DNA of 64,000 nucleotides, taken from Ailanthus altissimus (lineage: Eukaryota > Streptophyta > Magnoliopsida > Sapindales > Simaroubaceae). The notes under the pieces are model-generated. The model worked only from the letters and a program-made list of their open reading frames with translations. It made no database searches and was not told the origin of the DNA. Shown one piece after another: positions 11,341 through 23,952 of the stretch. Positions within the stretch are counted from its first letter, which is position 1, and every line of letters begins with the position of its first letter. The position numbers were made by a program, and so were the translations under genes. The DNA lies in contig OX327705.1 in assembly GCA_946807835.1 (NCBI GenBank), positions 18,320,501 to 18,384,500 on the forward strand. The letters are read 5' to 3'.

Positions 11341-11700
11341 GGTAATTGTATGTATCAAATTTGACATAATTGATGCCAGATAATTACATGTCACCTATTT
11401 AATAGCGTTCAAATAGATAATAATAATAATAATATCCATTAAAAGTTGAATGAATTATAGACCATACAATAAATCCAACAGATAAAGAATTTTGGAGGGA
11501 AGTTAATTTCCTCCAAAATTTCTCCACCAATAAAAATAGTAAAAATAAATTTTATAATAGATTCACAAATAGATTTTATAACGGATTCACGCTCTCTTTA
11601 ATTACGGTTTAATTTAATTAAAATTTCATACATGCATATTTTGTAAAGGAGTTGAATTCATACCTTAAAAATAGAGGTGATTATTCTATTTATGAATATC
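11341..11700. repeat. Dispersed repeat R, copy 1 (relative of 18560-18870)
   Basis: Shares with 18560-18870 the order tttgacataattg(a/g)tgcc, aatatccattaaa..gttgaatgaat, aataga-type and cattctttaattaa-like motifs and ttgaattcatac. Here the middle holds a perfect 11-bp hairpin, aattttggagg / cctccaaaatt (11488-11498 and 11510-11520). Identity of the element is unknown. Confidence 0.6.
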
Positions 11701-11804
11701 ATTATTGGCTTATAACTATTCATCATAGTCTATAACACACATTGCTCTACTTATTCATGTATACATTCATTTACATACAAGCACTTTTTTTTTTCCCTAT
11801 AAAA

Positions 11805-11898
11805 ACTAACTTGAAAGTTCTAGTATTTTTTCTTACAAGAGAATGAAGGGTACTAACTTGAAAGTTCTAGTATTTTTTCTTACAAGAGAATGAAGGGT
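11805..11898. repeat. Perfect 47-bp tandem duplication
   Basis: Two identical 47-bp copies starting actaacttgaaagttctag at 11805 and 11852. Perfect identity implies a recent duplication. Not coding. Confidence 0.9.
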
Positions 11899-12290
11899 AA
11901 ATTCGTCAATCAAAATAGTCACACAAAGACAAGAAGATAATTGACCATAGAGATTCCTAACTAAAAATTTTATTAGCCCTATTTGTAGAAAAATTTTGAC
12001 TAAGAAATGACCACTTACATACAAAAAAAAGAGGAATAAAAAAATTAAAATCAAGAAAAAAAAGAGTAGAAATCAATAAGAAAAAAAAGAAGAAAATAGA
12101 AAATACAAAAATAAAGAAGTTGTCGAAACTATAGCTATAATAGGTCGCCATCGTGGCCGTTACCCATTGCTGTCGTGTCAATTATTTTACCACTGATCAC
12201 TCCAATCAACTCACAGAAAATTGAACGATCAATTCCAAGCATCGATGACCTTCAAAGACCCTAAAAACAGTTGGATCGAATATAATTAGA
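11899..12290. other. Purine-rich, AT-rich stretch, no gene
   Basis: Contains a run of A and G between 12020 and 12115. The part 12200-12290, read on the minus strand, faintly resembles the region just after the primer-binding site of element H (around 42545-42600), so it may be a scrap of the Angela-like internal region. That resemblance is weak. Confidence 0.3.
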
Positions 12291-12299
12291 GTGTATGCA

Positions 12300-14246
12300 T
12301 GTGTAATTATATTCATTATATAAAATACGTATTTTATACATATTTATGTACAATAGAATAATTAAAAATAATCAATAAATACAAATAATATTAATCACAT
12401 TAATATATATAAAGGGTTGACAAATCACCAATGGTAACTTTTCTAAAAAATTATTAAGAGTTCGCTTGGAGCGTGACACATTCACAGTTCTAATCACCAA
12501 TAAAACAAACTTGATAAATTAGAACAATAAATCTAAATTTAACACTTAAACTCTAATTAATTTAATTTTTTTTTAATCTAACACTTAATCAATAAATTAA
12601 ATATTTTAATAGCCTATAATAAAAAAATAATTTAAGCACTTAAAATTATTTCACAAGCAATCAAATCCCTTTATTTCTAACTTGTTCGGCCGACAACAAC
12701 AAAAGCAATTCAAAAGCAACCAAAAAATTGCTTCCCACGTCACACACATATATATCCTTATATGTGTTAAAATATCTATAATATAATAATAATTAATATG
12801 TACATATATGTACATACACTTGGCCAGCACCAAGTATATATATATATATAAATATTATATTTATTAATATAATATATCATTATATTATATAATTATAAAA
12901 TATTTTGATCATTTAATTATTAAATAATTAATATATAAAATTATCATTAATCAAGAGTTCATAATATGTCATATATCATTATATAAATAATAAATAATTA
13001 TTATTAACTAATTAATATATTTAACACTTAAATACGAACATGCGTATATTCCGTGATCGTGCTAGATATTATTAGACTAAATAATTCAATCCGATACGCC
13101 GTCTCAGTATACAACAAGTACACTTTATATTACGGGACTCTCTAGATCCACACCCAATTCGTTAAATAGAATTATTCTATAAGTTTGTGAGCGATGTCTT
13201 ATGCACATGTTATAAATATTACAAATCAGCGCGTTGGACCATACAAGCTGAGGTCACAGTGCATACGTATAGTCCTTCCGTCATCTATATCCTGGATGTG
13301 CGGAGACATAGATCAGCACTGTTAAATTTCATAAGCTCGTCTAAACTTGTATCTCACTGAACAATATATGCAAACTCTTTGCTATTTTGCATATATTGTT
13401 CGATCCTGTGGAATCTTCTTTCCTAGATTTATTACTTATGATCATAAGACTTTCTGAGATACAATCTTAAAGCATCTGGATATACAACTCCCCATGAGAG
13501 CTAATGAATCCCATATCTATACACATCAGACTCCATAAGTATTGGATCATACCCAGCGACACCCAACTGTCAGCCCATTAAAGATCTCTAATATGCGTGG
13601 AACCAAAGTATGGTGGATCACTTACAAGTCTACCGTGGCGCTTAGGTCAGAGGACCACATATACTACTCAACTTGAGAGGACATTCCATTGATGGCTTAC
13701 ATAAGATGTCTATTAGAGTCCTCATGAGTCTGTTAGTATCCAATTTTAACTGGACACTTGCATGTCTATACAAGCTCTAAGCCCATGGTCAACTAGGAAT
13801 AACCATTTGTACCATATAGATATGACATACACTAATCTATATAAAAAGGTATTCACCAACAGACCTGTGTTGGTGAAAATAGATAAGGAATATAGTATTT
13901 AAGAATATACTTACATAATGACATTTTTTAGCATCTGATTACAACTCTTACAACTACGTTATTACTAATATACCCTCAGGTCTTTGTCCCGTTACAGAAA
14001 AAGCTCCAACTCCTTAAATTTCACCTATCCTTATAACCTACTAACTCTTAGTAGTAATAATTCTCAGTGTTGTTAACTCTTAGCCCTGATTCAAATTCTT
14101 TTAAATCAGATCTGCACTTTTTTAGGTTATACAATATTGTAGCGTTACAAGTATAGTACCATATAATTAAAAGTAATTAGCGATTTAATAATATATACAT
14201 CATATAAATATCAAATATTCATATAAACAGGAATGATATGTAAGCA
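12300..14246 (-). repeat. Long Angela/BARE-like copia LTR, minus orientation
   Basis: Reading leftwards from 14246 (TGCTTACATA), this is homologous over more than 1 kb to LTR H at 40274-41500, sharing for example gttataagga/gttataagaa, gtaagtgatc, ggttccac and tagatatggga in order. It directly follows a copia RNase H C-terminus. The distal end towards 12300 is approximate; an AT microsatellite is at 12837-12851. The lineage name rests on long LTR length and the RNase H sequence and is inference. Confidence 0.65.
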
Positions 14247-14269
14247 CAATTTTAATAATGTTTCACTTA

Positions 14270-14306
14270 CTTTAGTATTATTCATAGTAATATCCAATAC
14301 CCATAG
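14270..14306 (-). pseudogene. Last codons of a copia RNase H, left of solo LTR K1
   Basis: After the target duplication catag (14302-14306) the minus-strand frame from 17505 resumes and reaches TAA after about seven codons, then the LTR begins at 14246. It shows that K1 cut a copia pol close to its stop codon. Confidence 0.7.
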
Positions 14307-17300
14307 TGTCATGCTCCAAACTCAAAAGATCCGACACACGACATTACTTACATTCATTCAATGTATGTGCACTCATAAATAATATTATACAAAATTTTAA
14401 TCTTTAATTCAACATATGAATCCTTAACAAGTTACTAGTAAGTTCAACACTAAAACTAACCCATAACCTAACATATAAATATAAACTTCTATTGACAATA
14501 TTTATACATTTATTTCAATTTCTTTCAGAATTATAACAATTGAATTATGACTGAGACAATTAATAAACCGGAGATACGCAGAGTTTTCTTAGAGATTAAC
14601 ACTCTACTACGTTATCAGTAGCAACTTTGTTACCGGACGCCCAAAATATATTCATTGCAAATTCTTACTTAAAATCAACCAATAACCACACTTGGTGAAA
14701 CTTAAATCAAATCCAACCACACATAATAAAATAATACATAAGTATTTATTCAATAAGGACAAATCAAATATCTTATCCCACATGTCCCCAAATGAAACAC
14801 TCAGCAACCTAGTAACTTAGGGAACCCAAGGAATAACAGAAGCCTTGCCAAATCTGCTAAACACACATGTACCTTATTGACCTGAAATCACCATAAACTA
14901 TAATGAGTATAAAACTCAGTAAGCATACTAGTTTTTCATATATCAAATACAAATACATATATGTACACAATACATATGTATGATATGCTGTGATAAATCA
15001 AAATTGTAATCTTATCAAATCACATGTCATGTAAGCGCTTATACATTCTTTCAAAACATATAATAAGAATACCATCACTCAACTATTACTTAGTAGGACT
15101 TACATATCACATATTATATAATGAGCCAAATGTCACTCGTAGGTGACATACCGTATGAGAGAAATAGTACAAGTGAGGTCTTTAAATTACATATATATAA
15201 TGCTCATGCCCGAAGGTAAAAGCCAAACTCTCACATTGATCATAGGTGAGTCCTCTCACATGCACCAATCCGCCACCACACGAATGTGATGACTCATTCT
15301 TTCTTTAGGTACCTGTGAGGATACGCACCCAGTTATCCTGATAAGTCGGGACATACCGGTCCCAATGGGCCATCACTGGTCCAGGTCTCCCAAGTGGCCT
15401 CCATTCACTCAAAGCATACCCCCAAGGAATCGAACCCGGGTGGGTTATACCACCTCAAGATGCCTAACGAATCCGTCCTTGTACCGCTTGAGCTGGCCAG
15501 CTCAAGTGGTACAAGGACGGATTCGTTAGGCATCTTGAAGTGGTATAACCCACCCGGGTTCGATTCCTTGGGGGTGATCGTTTGTGTGAATGGAGGCCAC
15601 TGTGAGGTCTGGACCAGTGATGGCCCACTGGGACCGGTATGTCCCGGCTTGTCAGACTAAACGGTGCTTATCCTCACAGTACCAATAGGATCCTTCCTAC
15701 ATACAGAACACATAACATATACCAATCACATAAAGGCTCCACAAATTACATAAAATGCCTACTAAGTTAACAGTGAGTTCAAGCATCCTTAAAGCACAAA
15801 ACGTTTCTCATGGACATATTACACTTCAAAAGCTCTCTTTGTTAAACATATTTCATTTTGAAAGCTCACTTTTAAAAACACAAATATGTCATGTATGCCC
15901 ATGCTCATATTCATAAACACATGTCTTCACATTTTATATCAAAATATACTTTGACATAACATAAACATATTTCTAACTACATTTACAAAATCATACATAA
16001 CAATTACTATGTTTATTGTGATTTCAATAAAAAGTCTAGTATACTTACCTCTTAACACTTTCAGCTTCAAGGCTTAAATCTCCTTAACCTATCAATGGAG
16101 ATTAATCCTTTCATGAGCCTCAACATTCATACAAAACACTTTAAATAGCTTACAAAAATACACATATTGCACTTATCACATCGAATTGGTCTAATTACTT
16201 GGTTTCTCAAAACCTGTCATTCAGACTACTTACACTTAACAAACTTTTCTTATATATCAAATGATGTCCAACTACTCTAAAATCAGAATATATCATTCTT
16301 AACTCATATATCCTTCTTATATATTAATATTATATCATAATTCATACACAATCCATTCCATAAACACCATCGAATCCAAACTACTAACCTGATAGGATCA
16401 AGATACTTACTGAACACTATTCAATCTCCTAATTTTATAAAATCATACACTAACTCAAAAATTATAAAAATACCATAGAGATACTCGTGACACATATCTT
16501 AATTCATGATAAATATGTTACTTCAAAATCACTGCTAAAAGTATTTTAAAATTATTTTATTTTATAGCTTTAAATATTTATTAATCAAATACTATAATGA
16601 GCTGACATTCTTTAGAAAATCATAACAATTTAACTACATTGATCTAAATTCTCAATTCTAAGTATATCATATTAGACATATAAAATTATCATATTCCATA
16701 AATTTGTAATTTTTGAAGATCATTAAGCAGATAAAAAATTATTTGTCACTGTATCATACTGTTTACACAGGAAATTTCCAGAATTTTAGGGTCATTTTAG
16801 TAAATTCACTAAAACTTCAGTTTCTGAAATTTGCAATCGATTCAAAGTCTCAAATGATCCTAAACATGTCTAATTTCATATACTCAAAATTAAAAATCAG
16901 AATCGAATCATAAAAATTTATAAAATTCTTGGATCAAGAGACTATCAAATAACAATTCTGCAATTCATCATAATTTATCAAGCTATCTATATAGATCATC
17001 ATCAATTCTCACAATATCTTACGAAATGCACATTAAATCCTCAATTGTACATATTTTCAGAAATCAAAACTTAAAGGAATTAACTAATTTAATACAAAAA
17101 AACTAAGAATGGGTTATAATATACCTCTTAAGCTTAAATTCCAACGTTTTTTTTTTCTTCTTCTTCTCTTTCTCTCCCATTTGTTTTCTCTCTTTTCTCA
17201 CTCTAAAAGAGGTAGTTCAACCAAAATGAGTGAATTAGGGTTTCAAAAGTGTATTTTTATACTAAGAGGTTAATTTTTAATATTTATAAATTTACCCCCA

Positions 17301-17504
17301 AAACTCTTAAAGTATTATAATTTGGTCCCTAAAATAAATCTAAAGTCTTGCAAATAAACCCAATACTAATAGTATGTCCTTAACCTATACAAACACTACT
17401 AATAACAATATATAAATCAAGTATCATCCACATACAAATAAAATATGTATATATATATATATATAAATACATATTTTTATCGGTTGTAGATACTAGTTAT
17501 TACA
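14307..17504 (-). mobile_element. Solo LTR K1 (probable Gypsy, Tekay/Del-like), with 5-bp target duplication
   Basis: The 3198-bp unit runs from TGTCATGCTCC to GTTATTACA, flanked by a perfect 5-bp duplication catag (14302-14306, 17505-17509). It is homologous almost end to end to 27125-29916. There is no primer-binding site, coding frame or second LTR, so it is a solo LTR. In the likely sense direction (minus) it starts TGTAATAACTAG and ends GAGCATGACA, and includes aaccctaatt plus a GA-rich stretch, as do long chromovirus LTRs; the family assignment is inference. A 367-bp palindrome is inserted at 15313-15679. Confidence 0.85.
15313..15680. mobile_element. Palindrome of two head-to-head SINE-like arms inserted in K1
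   Basis: Two arms of about 184 bp are near-perfect reverse complements around 15496/15497 (cttgagctggccagctcaag). The outer ends are inverted repeats ctgtgaggata / tatcctcacag. The right arm starts with a tRNA-like box A (agctcaagtggta, 15500-15512) and has a box B ggttcgattcc at 15557-15567; the left arm has both in reverse. Direct tac at 15310-15312 and 15680-15682 brackets the unit. The sister solo LTR has uninterrupted aggtaccaatagg at about 27992-28004, an empty site. Box A/B spacing is tRNA-SINE-like, but the symmetry and 3-bp duplication fit a foldback or DNA transposon instead. Confidence 0.75.
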
Positions 17505-17715
17505 CATAGACTCCACATATTTCTCAAATACCTTTGAAATTAAAGCCTTAGTAAGTGGGTCCGTTATATTAATTATAGAATCTATTATACAAATAATTAC
17601 ATTTTCTCTAGTTAAGATCTCTCTAATTATGTGGTACTTTCGCTCCACATGTTTAAACTTTTGATGTGCTCTTGGCTCTTTGACTTGTGCTATGGCCCCA
17701 TCCGAAACCAATCAG
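17505..17715 (-). pseudogene. Copia RNase H C-terminal fragment, right of solo LTR K1
   Basis: The minus-strand frame contains GAIAQVKEPRAHQK, KHVERKYHIIREIL and DPLTKALISKVFEKYVESM, the standard end of copia RNase H. It starts abruptly near 17715 and is interrupted at 17505 by K1. Length is about 70 residues of a domain of about 140. No reverse transcriptase was found to its right, so the element was truncated before or besides the K1 insertion. Confidence 0.8.
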
Positions 17716-18557
17716 TCACCGTTCTTCAATCATGCTGGATAGCCACCACTAACATCGACCAGGACATCCTTTAGACTTAGTAAGAATCGACCATTAAATC
17801 CCAACCAACCTTGCCACTTATTATTGTCGAAAAAGTCGTAAATCATAAAAAATTTGAAAACCGATCACCATTCCAATATATTGCCTTTCACCTTGATCAG
17901 TCCCTACAAACACCACCAAAACGTTCCTCATCATACAAAATACCGAATTTAACCAATGCTGCTTAATGTTTGGCTACCACTCGTCAGAAACATGAAACTC
18001 TAAACTTAAAGTATGACTTAAGTCTTTATCCTTCAAGTTGAAACACTTCAACATAAAGTCGTTGCAGCTTACCTATTGCTGATTTCGCACCACTAGTAAG
18101 ACAAGACAACAACAAAACTCGAATCAAGTATCACTACATCAAATAGCCATCCATCAATTCTGTAAAATTAATAAACTCTTTCATATTTATAAATTGATTG
18201 TAAAAAAAAGTATAACTCTTCATTCACATGCTAAATTGATATAAACTTAAACCAAACTTGTTCTTAAGTTCGTAATAAGCATATGAATGTATAGATGGAT
18301 GTGTATAATGATTTAATATGAGCTTGCTTTATTCGAATAACTGATACAAGTGTAGATATAACATTTTTACCAATTGTCTAGGCTTGGTTCTTCAAAAATA
18401 GTATAGCCGATATATGTCTAGATATGATAATTTAACTGATAATCTAGACTCACTTCCTTAGACACTGTTAATATTAGTTAAGATATGACGATTTGACCAG
18501 TAAATCCATCATTCTTTCAGATGAATAATGAAACTTGGACATGTGATTTTCGTAAGA
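17716..18557. repeat. Intergenic stretch with a small dispersed repeat
   Basis: At 17745-17795 the phrase gccaccactaacatcgacca...cttagtaagaa recurs at about 53257-53308. The rest has no recognised gene or element. Confidence 0.5.
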
Positions 18558-18559
18558 GA

Positions 18560-19063
18560 CTTTTGTAGATACCAAATTTTACATAATTGGTGCCTATCAA
18601 TTACAACATATTATCTATGTAAGAGCATCTAAATGGATAATAACAATATCCATTAAAGTTGAATGAATCCTAGCTCGTATGACAAATCTATTGGATGAGA
18701 AAAATTTTAGAAAAACGTTAGCTAGTTTTCTCTAAAATTCCCCATCCAATAGAAATGATAGAAATAGATTTTAAAATGGATTCATACTTTCTTTAATTAA
18801 GTTTGATTTAATTAAATATTCATGAATGCATACTTTGAAAAGAAGTTGAATTCATACTTTATAAATAAAAGTGATTATTCATTTAAATACATAATTCACC
18901 ATTTATTAATTAAATTAAATTGCGATTAAAGAGAGAATGAATCTGTTTTAAAGTCTATTTTCATATTCCTATTGGTGGTGGAAGTTTAAAAGAAACCAGC
19001 TAACTTTTTTCAAAAACTTGTCCATCCTTTGAATTTATTGTATGGTTTGAGATTCATTCAACC
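18560..19063. mobile_element. Foldback element / repeat R copy 2 with a 157-bp inverted repeat
   Basis: Arms at 18658-18816 and 18907-19063 are imperfect reverse complements with a spacer of about 90 bp: gttgaatgaatc...ctattggatg and ctttaatta on the left match catccttt...gattcattcaac on the right. The left arm plus 18560-18657 is also related to 11341-11640. No coding capacity. Confidence 0.6.
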
Positions 19064-19084
19064 TGCAGAAATTGGTAATTCAAA

Positions 19085-19930
19085 ATCACATTTAAGTATA
19101 GTTTTGAGTCGAAGACTAAATATCGAGGCAATATAAGGACGAGAACATATTAGATGAACACGATTTGAAACAAAATGGAGAGTCGAAAGTAAGGAGAGGC
19201 TTGGAATGCACAAGAAGGCCATAGCCCCAAAAAAGCTAGGTCCAGCTTCGGCCTACCAGAACATGCCCACTATAACCTAGCTAAGGTAGGATAGTGGCCC
19301 AAGCCCGAAGCCGTAGTGGGGATGCAGTGTCAATTTCCTATTTTAGTACCATTTTGACATTTTGAAGTCGGTTTTAGAATTCTTTCACACGTGACTTCTA
19401 TTCCAAATCAATATAAGATTTCTAAGGATATTTTGAAGGATATATAAACTATTATTATGCCATTAGGGTGACATACATCAATCAAGCATCAAGAGGCATA
19501 AAAACAATGTCAAATAGAGAGTTTAGAAAGCGCTTGAGTATAGACTGTGCAAGAGAGTGTTGTATACACTCTTAGAGAACTTGTTCTATTGTATATTCCT
19601 TATTAATCTCTTGAGTGATCTTTGTGATCATTAAGTGATTCATGATAATTAGTGAATAACAAAAAAAATTAGGATAATATGATCAATAGTAGACGTAGGT
19701 AATTTATCAAACCACATAATTCTTGTGTACATTATGTGTTATTGATTGTTTTCTCTATTAATTGTGTATGATCTTTGTAATTCTTATATAATTATAAGTG
19801 AATATTTTTGTGAAAAATTTAAATAAAATCTTTAATGAATATTATTATTATTTATTTATATATTTTTGAACCGATAATATGTTGTAATTGATTGGTATTA
19901 ATTATATTAAATTTAGCGCCTACATTAAAG
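19085..19930 (+). repeat. Copia LTR-like unit I1
   Basis: Related to 23115-23952: shared gttttgagt(c/t)gaagac opening, GC-rich middle, ggatatataaac TATA-like site near 19439-19451, repeated gagtgttgtatac / cttgag motifs, and the phrase tagacgtaggtaatttatca...accacataatt. No adjoining coding region or confirmed target duplication, so a solo LTR is likely. Confidence 0.55.
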
Positions 19931-20254
19931 AAAGTTACCTATTATTTAATTTCTTAATTAATGATCTTTTATACATATGTATATAGAGTAATGTTAAGTA
20001 TTCTAATTAAGTAAATATTAAATAATAAAATAATAAAATATTATAAATTTTAAAATTATTTATTATATTTAATATTTATTTAATACATTATTTTTTATAA
20101 TATAATTTAAAATTCTTAACATTAATGGGAGTACGGGAGAAATATTCATCATGTAAATTTGGTGCTCTTCAATTTTGTCTTCATATGAAATTATAATTCA
20201 TATTGAAGAATGAAGAGAACCCCTTTTGTTTTTGGTGGGCTCAAACCACTCAAT

Positions 20255-20299
<45 letters not shown>

Positions 20300-23114
20300 G
20301 TCATCAGCTTCACGCGTCAATAGTTTTGCACCAGAAATTGTCTGTGTACATGCCTACACATCTAATTCAATTACAAAACAAATGCTTTTGCAAATTAAAG
20401 CATATATATCATGGATCAAACACCTACTTTATATAAACATTTCTTAATTATTACCATACCGAAGTCTTTTTTTTAAAAAAAAAATTATATATCTGACTAA
20501 ATGTATATGCATATTAATGTTTGCATTTGTAATGCTTTACTAACATTGTGGTTTGTCTAGCAATTCTAAAATATATTATATTTCCTATATATATATATTG
20601 TGACCTTAATGATCAATTACCAAGTAAAATGGATGTTTATTTTAACATGAATGTTTGTTGCTATACTTAAATAAAAACATACTCTTTCTCATTAATTGTT
20701 TTATTTGATCCAATTCAAAATCATTTACATCCCAAATCTCAATCAATTATTTTTTATATCATCGAATTTAAACACGACTTTGAAGATATATTTTCATTTT
20801 TTTGTGAGTTCTAACAAGTGCTACGAAATTTGTTGAGAATCATGCAATTTTAAATGTATTATGCGTTAAACAGTTTAAAAAATTACACAAAGAAAATGAT
20901 GAGAAACACGCACACCAAATGTTTGAAAAAAATATTTTTTATATTGCTAAAAAAAATTACAAATAAGAATGTAATTTGTACAAATAAGAATGTCCTCTTA
21001 TATATTATTAATCTTATACAATCAACAATTAAAATGTAAATAATATAACAAAGTATATATAAGATAAGATAATATTTTAAAAAATATTTTAAGATGTCAT
21101 TATACATTTTATGAAATATTTTTTTTTAAATAAAAGTATATGCTCTTAAAATTACAAGCTTGGCTTGAATCCTCACTTAAATTAGTAGGTTTTTTAGAAG
21201 CTTTGATATACAAATTACTCCACCAACTTACATAACTTCTAAAAACTTTGATCGCATACTAAATATTTAAATTTTTTTTTTTGAAATCACCATGACACAA
21301 GACAAAGACAATGTTAGTGTTAACAAATTTAGCTTTTGCTTTTACTTTCTTCTAATGATAAACTTTCAACCAGTATAGCCTGTAGTGTGTATATTTTTGT
21401 TTGGTAGCTAAGCAAAACCATTATTTAACCTTTTGACACGGTGAGTGCTTATGAGACAAAAATGTCAGATTATGTAATGCATGTCAATTTAATTTAGAAG
21501 AACGTAATAATTTGTAATTCCATTGAGACTAAGCACCAACACCACCATGTCAACTCTCAACTAAGCTCTTAATGTTCATTTAATTGGACATGGGCATTCA
21601 CCGTTTCACTATCTCACCTTACACGTGTTTACATTTTTCATTATAAATTGCTCTCTCCCAACGTTAGGCCATTTGATTTTTTTTTTTTTTGCGACTTGTT
21701 ACAATCACCGGCCTAATTGTGAACTTTCAACATTTTTCATTTCTAAATTCTATGGCATCAATCATCACCGCCTCACATTATCCTTCTACTTTTGTTAGTC
21801 ATTACTATTTATCATTTCTTATTTTACTTTTAACATTAATAAGCATACGACAATGTTATTCATTTATAAGAAATTACATCATTATTAATTATAGTTTTTT
21901 TTTCAAAAGATAAGATATTTGGATGGAGATAAAAACTTTCACTTACAAAGCACTAACTTTTTCTTCTTATTTTTACATGAATTCAAATGTTTGCGAACGC
22001 TTTGCGCATTCACAATCAGCTAAACTATATGCAAAGAATAATATTGATAATTTAATAAATATTCAATCATTATAAATTAAGCATACAACATAATCCTTTA
22101 TTAAGAGGATGCATTACACTAGAGAGAGTGCAAACAATAATAATTCTCTCTAATAAGATTGTTGCACAAATGATGACACTATTAAATAAAAAAAAAGTGA
22201 ACCAATAGTTGTAATCTTGTAGTATATATAAATACTCTCTAGTAAAGGGATACATCATAAGTTTTATTTTCAAAATTTTTAAGCAAATTGTCTTTCTAAA
22301 TTATCTCTCAATTTATATTATCAAATGAAAGTAACCATCTCAAAACACCGAACAATTTAGCATTTAGTATCTAATTGACTTGTAATTATAAACATAATTT
22401 AGTAATAATCATACCTGTCGACATTGCAAATTCAAAACTCTCTGTGCCAATTATTTTCTTTCAAAAAAAAAAAATTACTTGCATCAAAGCCTTAATTGGT
22501 GAATAAATAATCAACAACCTATTGTTAGATTATCTCATCGATATCAGTAGTTAATAAGACAACTATCATTCTGAACAATTTTTATTGTTTACAAAATGAT
22601 AGTATACACTATCCTAATTATATTTCTTTTCTTGACAAGTAATTATTTTAATTAAAAAACCCACAAATAATTTAGATTCCCAGGTGTACTCCACATCAAT
22701 GACAAAATTATCAAGTCAAATTAATTATTGAGTACATAACAAATATGTACATATACAAATGGTGCATAATAAATCTAGTAATAATAATATTGTTTTGTCC
22801 AAGCTCCATTATTTGACTCTTTATCTTATCTAGCATATCTCTCAAGTCTCAATTATGTGAGCAACTTTAAATGGGGCCAATGGCCAACCCCTTAGAACCA
22901 ATAATATTAATATGACCAATAAGACATTAGAGTGTCACACATCTGCCCTCTGTTAAAATTTAAGGGCGTATAACTTTTTTCCAGGCTATTACATCATTTA
23001 TGTCTGTTCTTAAGATTCCATGTAATTTATGATTCTTGATGTTAATTAATCAATTTATTTCGTTATATCACATGATAATTAATGCATTCTTCTAATAAAA
23101 TATTAGAATTTGAT
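19931..23114. other. About 3.2 kb AT-rich DNA without recognised genes
   Basis: Contains a compound (CT)n(AT)n microsatellite at 20252-20299. Open frames here are short, AT-driven and lack family motifs. An imperfect inverted pair of about 25 bp occurs near 22100-22125 and 22233-22258. Nothing else supported. Confidence 0.5.
20252..20299. repeat. Compound (CT)n(AT)n microsatellite
   Basis: About 13 CT units followed directly by about 10 AT units. Open frames over it are artefacts of the repeat. Confidence 0.9.
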
Positions 23115-23952
23115 AATTTAAAATTGTGTATTAGATATAATTTTGAGTTGAAGATTAATGAGGAGTTGATACGAGTTGAAGACTAATGAGGAGTTGATAC
23201 GAGTTGAAGATACATTAGACATAAAAAAAAGAACGAAAATAGAAAGTTAAAAGTAAGATGAGGCTCGAAGCGCAACAAAGGAGGTTCTATGACTTAGGTT
23301 CGTAGCCCTAAGCAAGTCTAGGCCACGGTGCCCTTTGTTAGGTTGCCGCGCGGCCAACTTTCTTAAAAGTTGTGTTTTAAGTTCGATTTGATTAGTTTAT
23401 GTCGGTTTTGAGTTTTGTTTTTTATATATAGATTCTTATTCTAACAAAAAATAAAATTTTTAGAGATGGTTTATAATTTATATAAACTCTTGTAAAACTA
23501 TTAGGGTGGCATTGCTTCAAAGGCATCAAAGAGAATATTGAATAGAGAGTTCATTGAGTGCTTGAATACTGAGTGCACAAGAGAGCACTAAAGAAGTGCT
23601 TGAGCGCTGAGTACATAAAAGAGTGTCATATAAGAAAAGCTTGAGTGCTGAGTGTATAAGAGAGTATTAAAAGACCATTTGGAGAGCTTATTTATTATTA
23701 TAATTTTTGTAATTTTTTGAGTGATCTTTGTGATCGTTGAGTAATTCATTGGTAATAACTGTTAATAAAAGAAGTTAAAATCTTGTGATCAACTTTAGAC
23801 ATAAGCAAATTATCAAATCACGTATATTCCTTTGCCTTATAATTGATTATCTCTATTGCTTTGTGGGATTTTTTTTTTTTTTAAAAAAAATTTGTTTACT
23901 TATAAAGAAAATCTTTTAAGTGCATTAAAATTTTAAAATTTTAAATTCTTAA
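23115..23952 (+). repeat. Copia LTR-like unit I2 with a tandem 28-bp repeat
   Basis: Homologue of 19085-19930. A 28-bp unit starting gagttgaaga is repeated at 23145, 23173 and partly 23201. It is followed by tggtattaggc (23957-23967), a decayed primer-binding site, which suggests a truncated element rather than a plain solo LTR. Confidence 0.55.

Noticed and set aside
15497..15575. A genuine tRNA gene
   Set aside because: Box A and box B resemble tRNA, but acceptor and anticodon stems cannot be formed; SINE-like origin is more likely.
15394..15660. Plus-strand 88-codon frame
   Set aside because: It lies across the palindrome and reads the same arm on both strands, so its protein is itself mirrored; an artefact.
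14307..17504. K1 and K2 as complete non-autonomous elements
   Set aside because: No terminal direct repeats within the units and no primer-binding site or polypurine tract; solo LTRs explain them better.
20203..20447. Open frames with Leu/Ser and Tyr/Ile runs
   Set aside because: They translate the CT/AT microsatellite.
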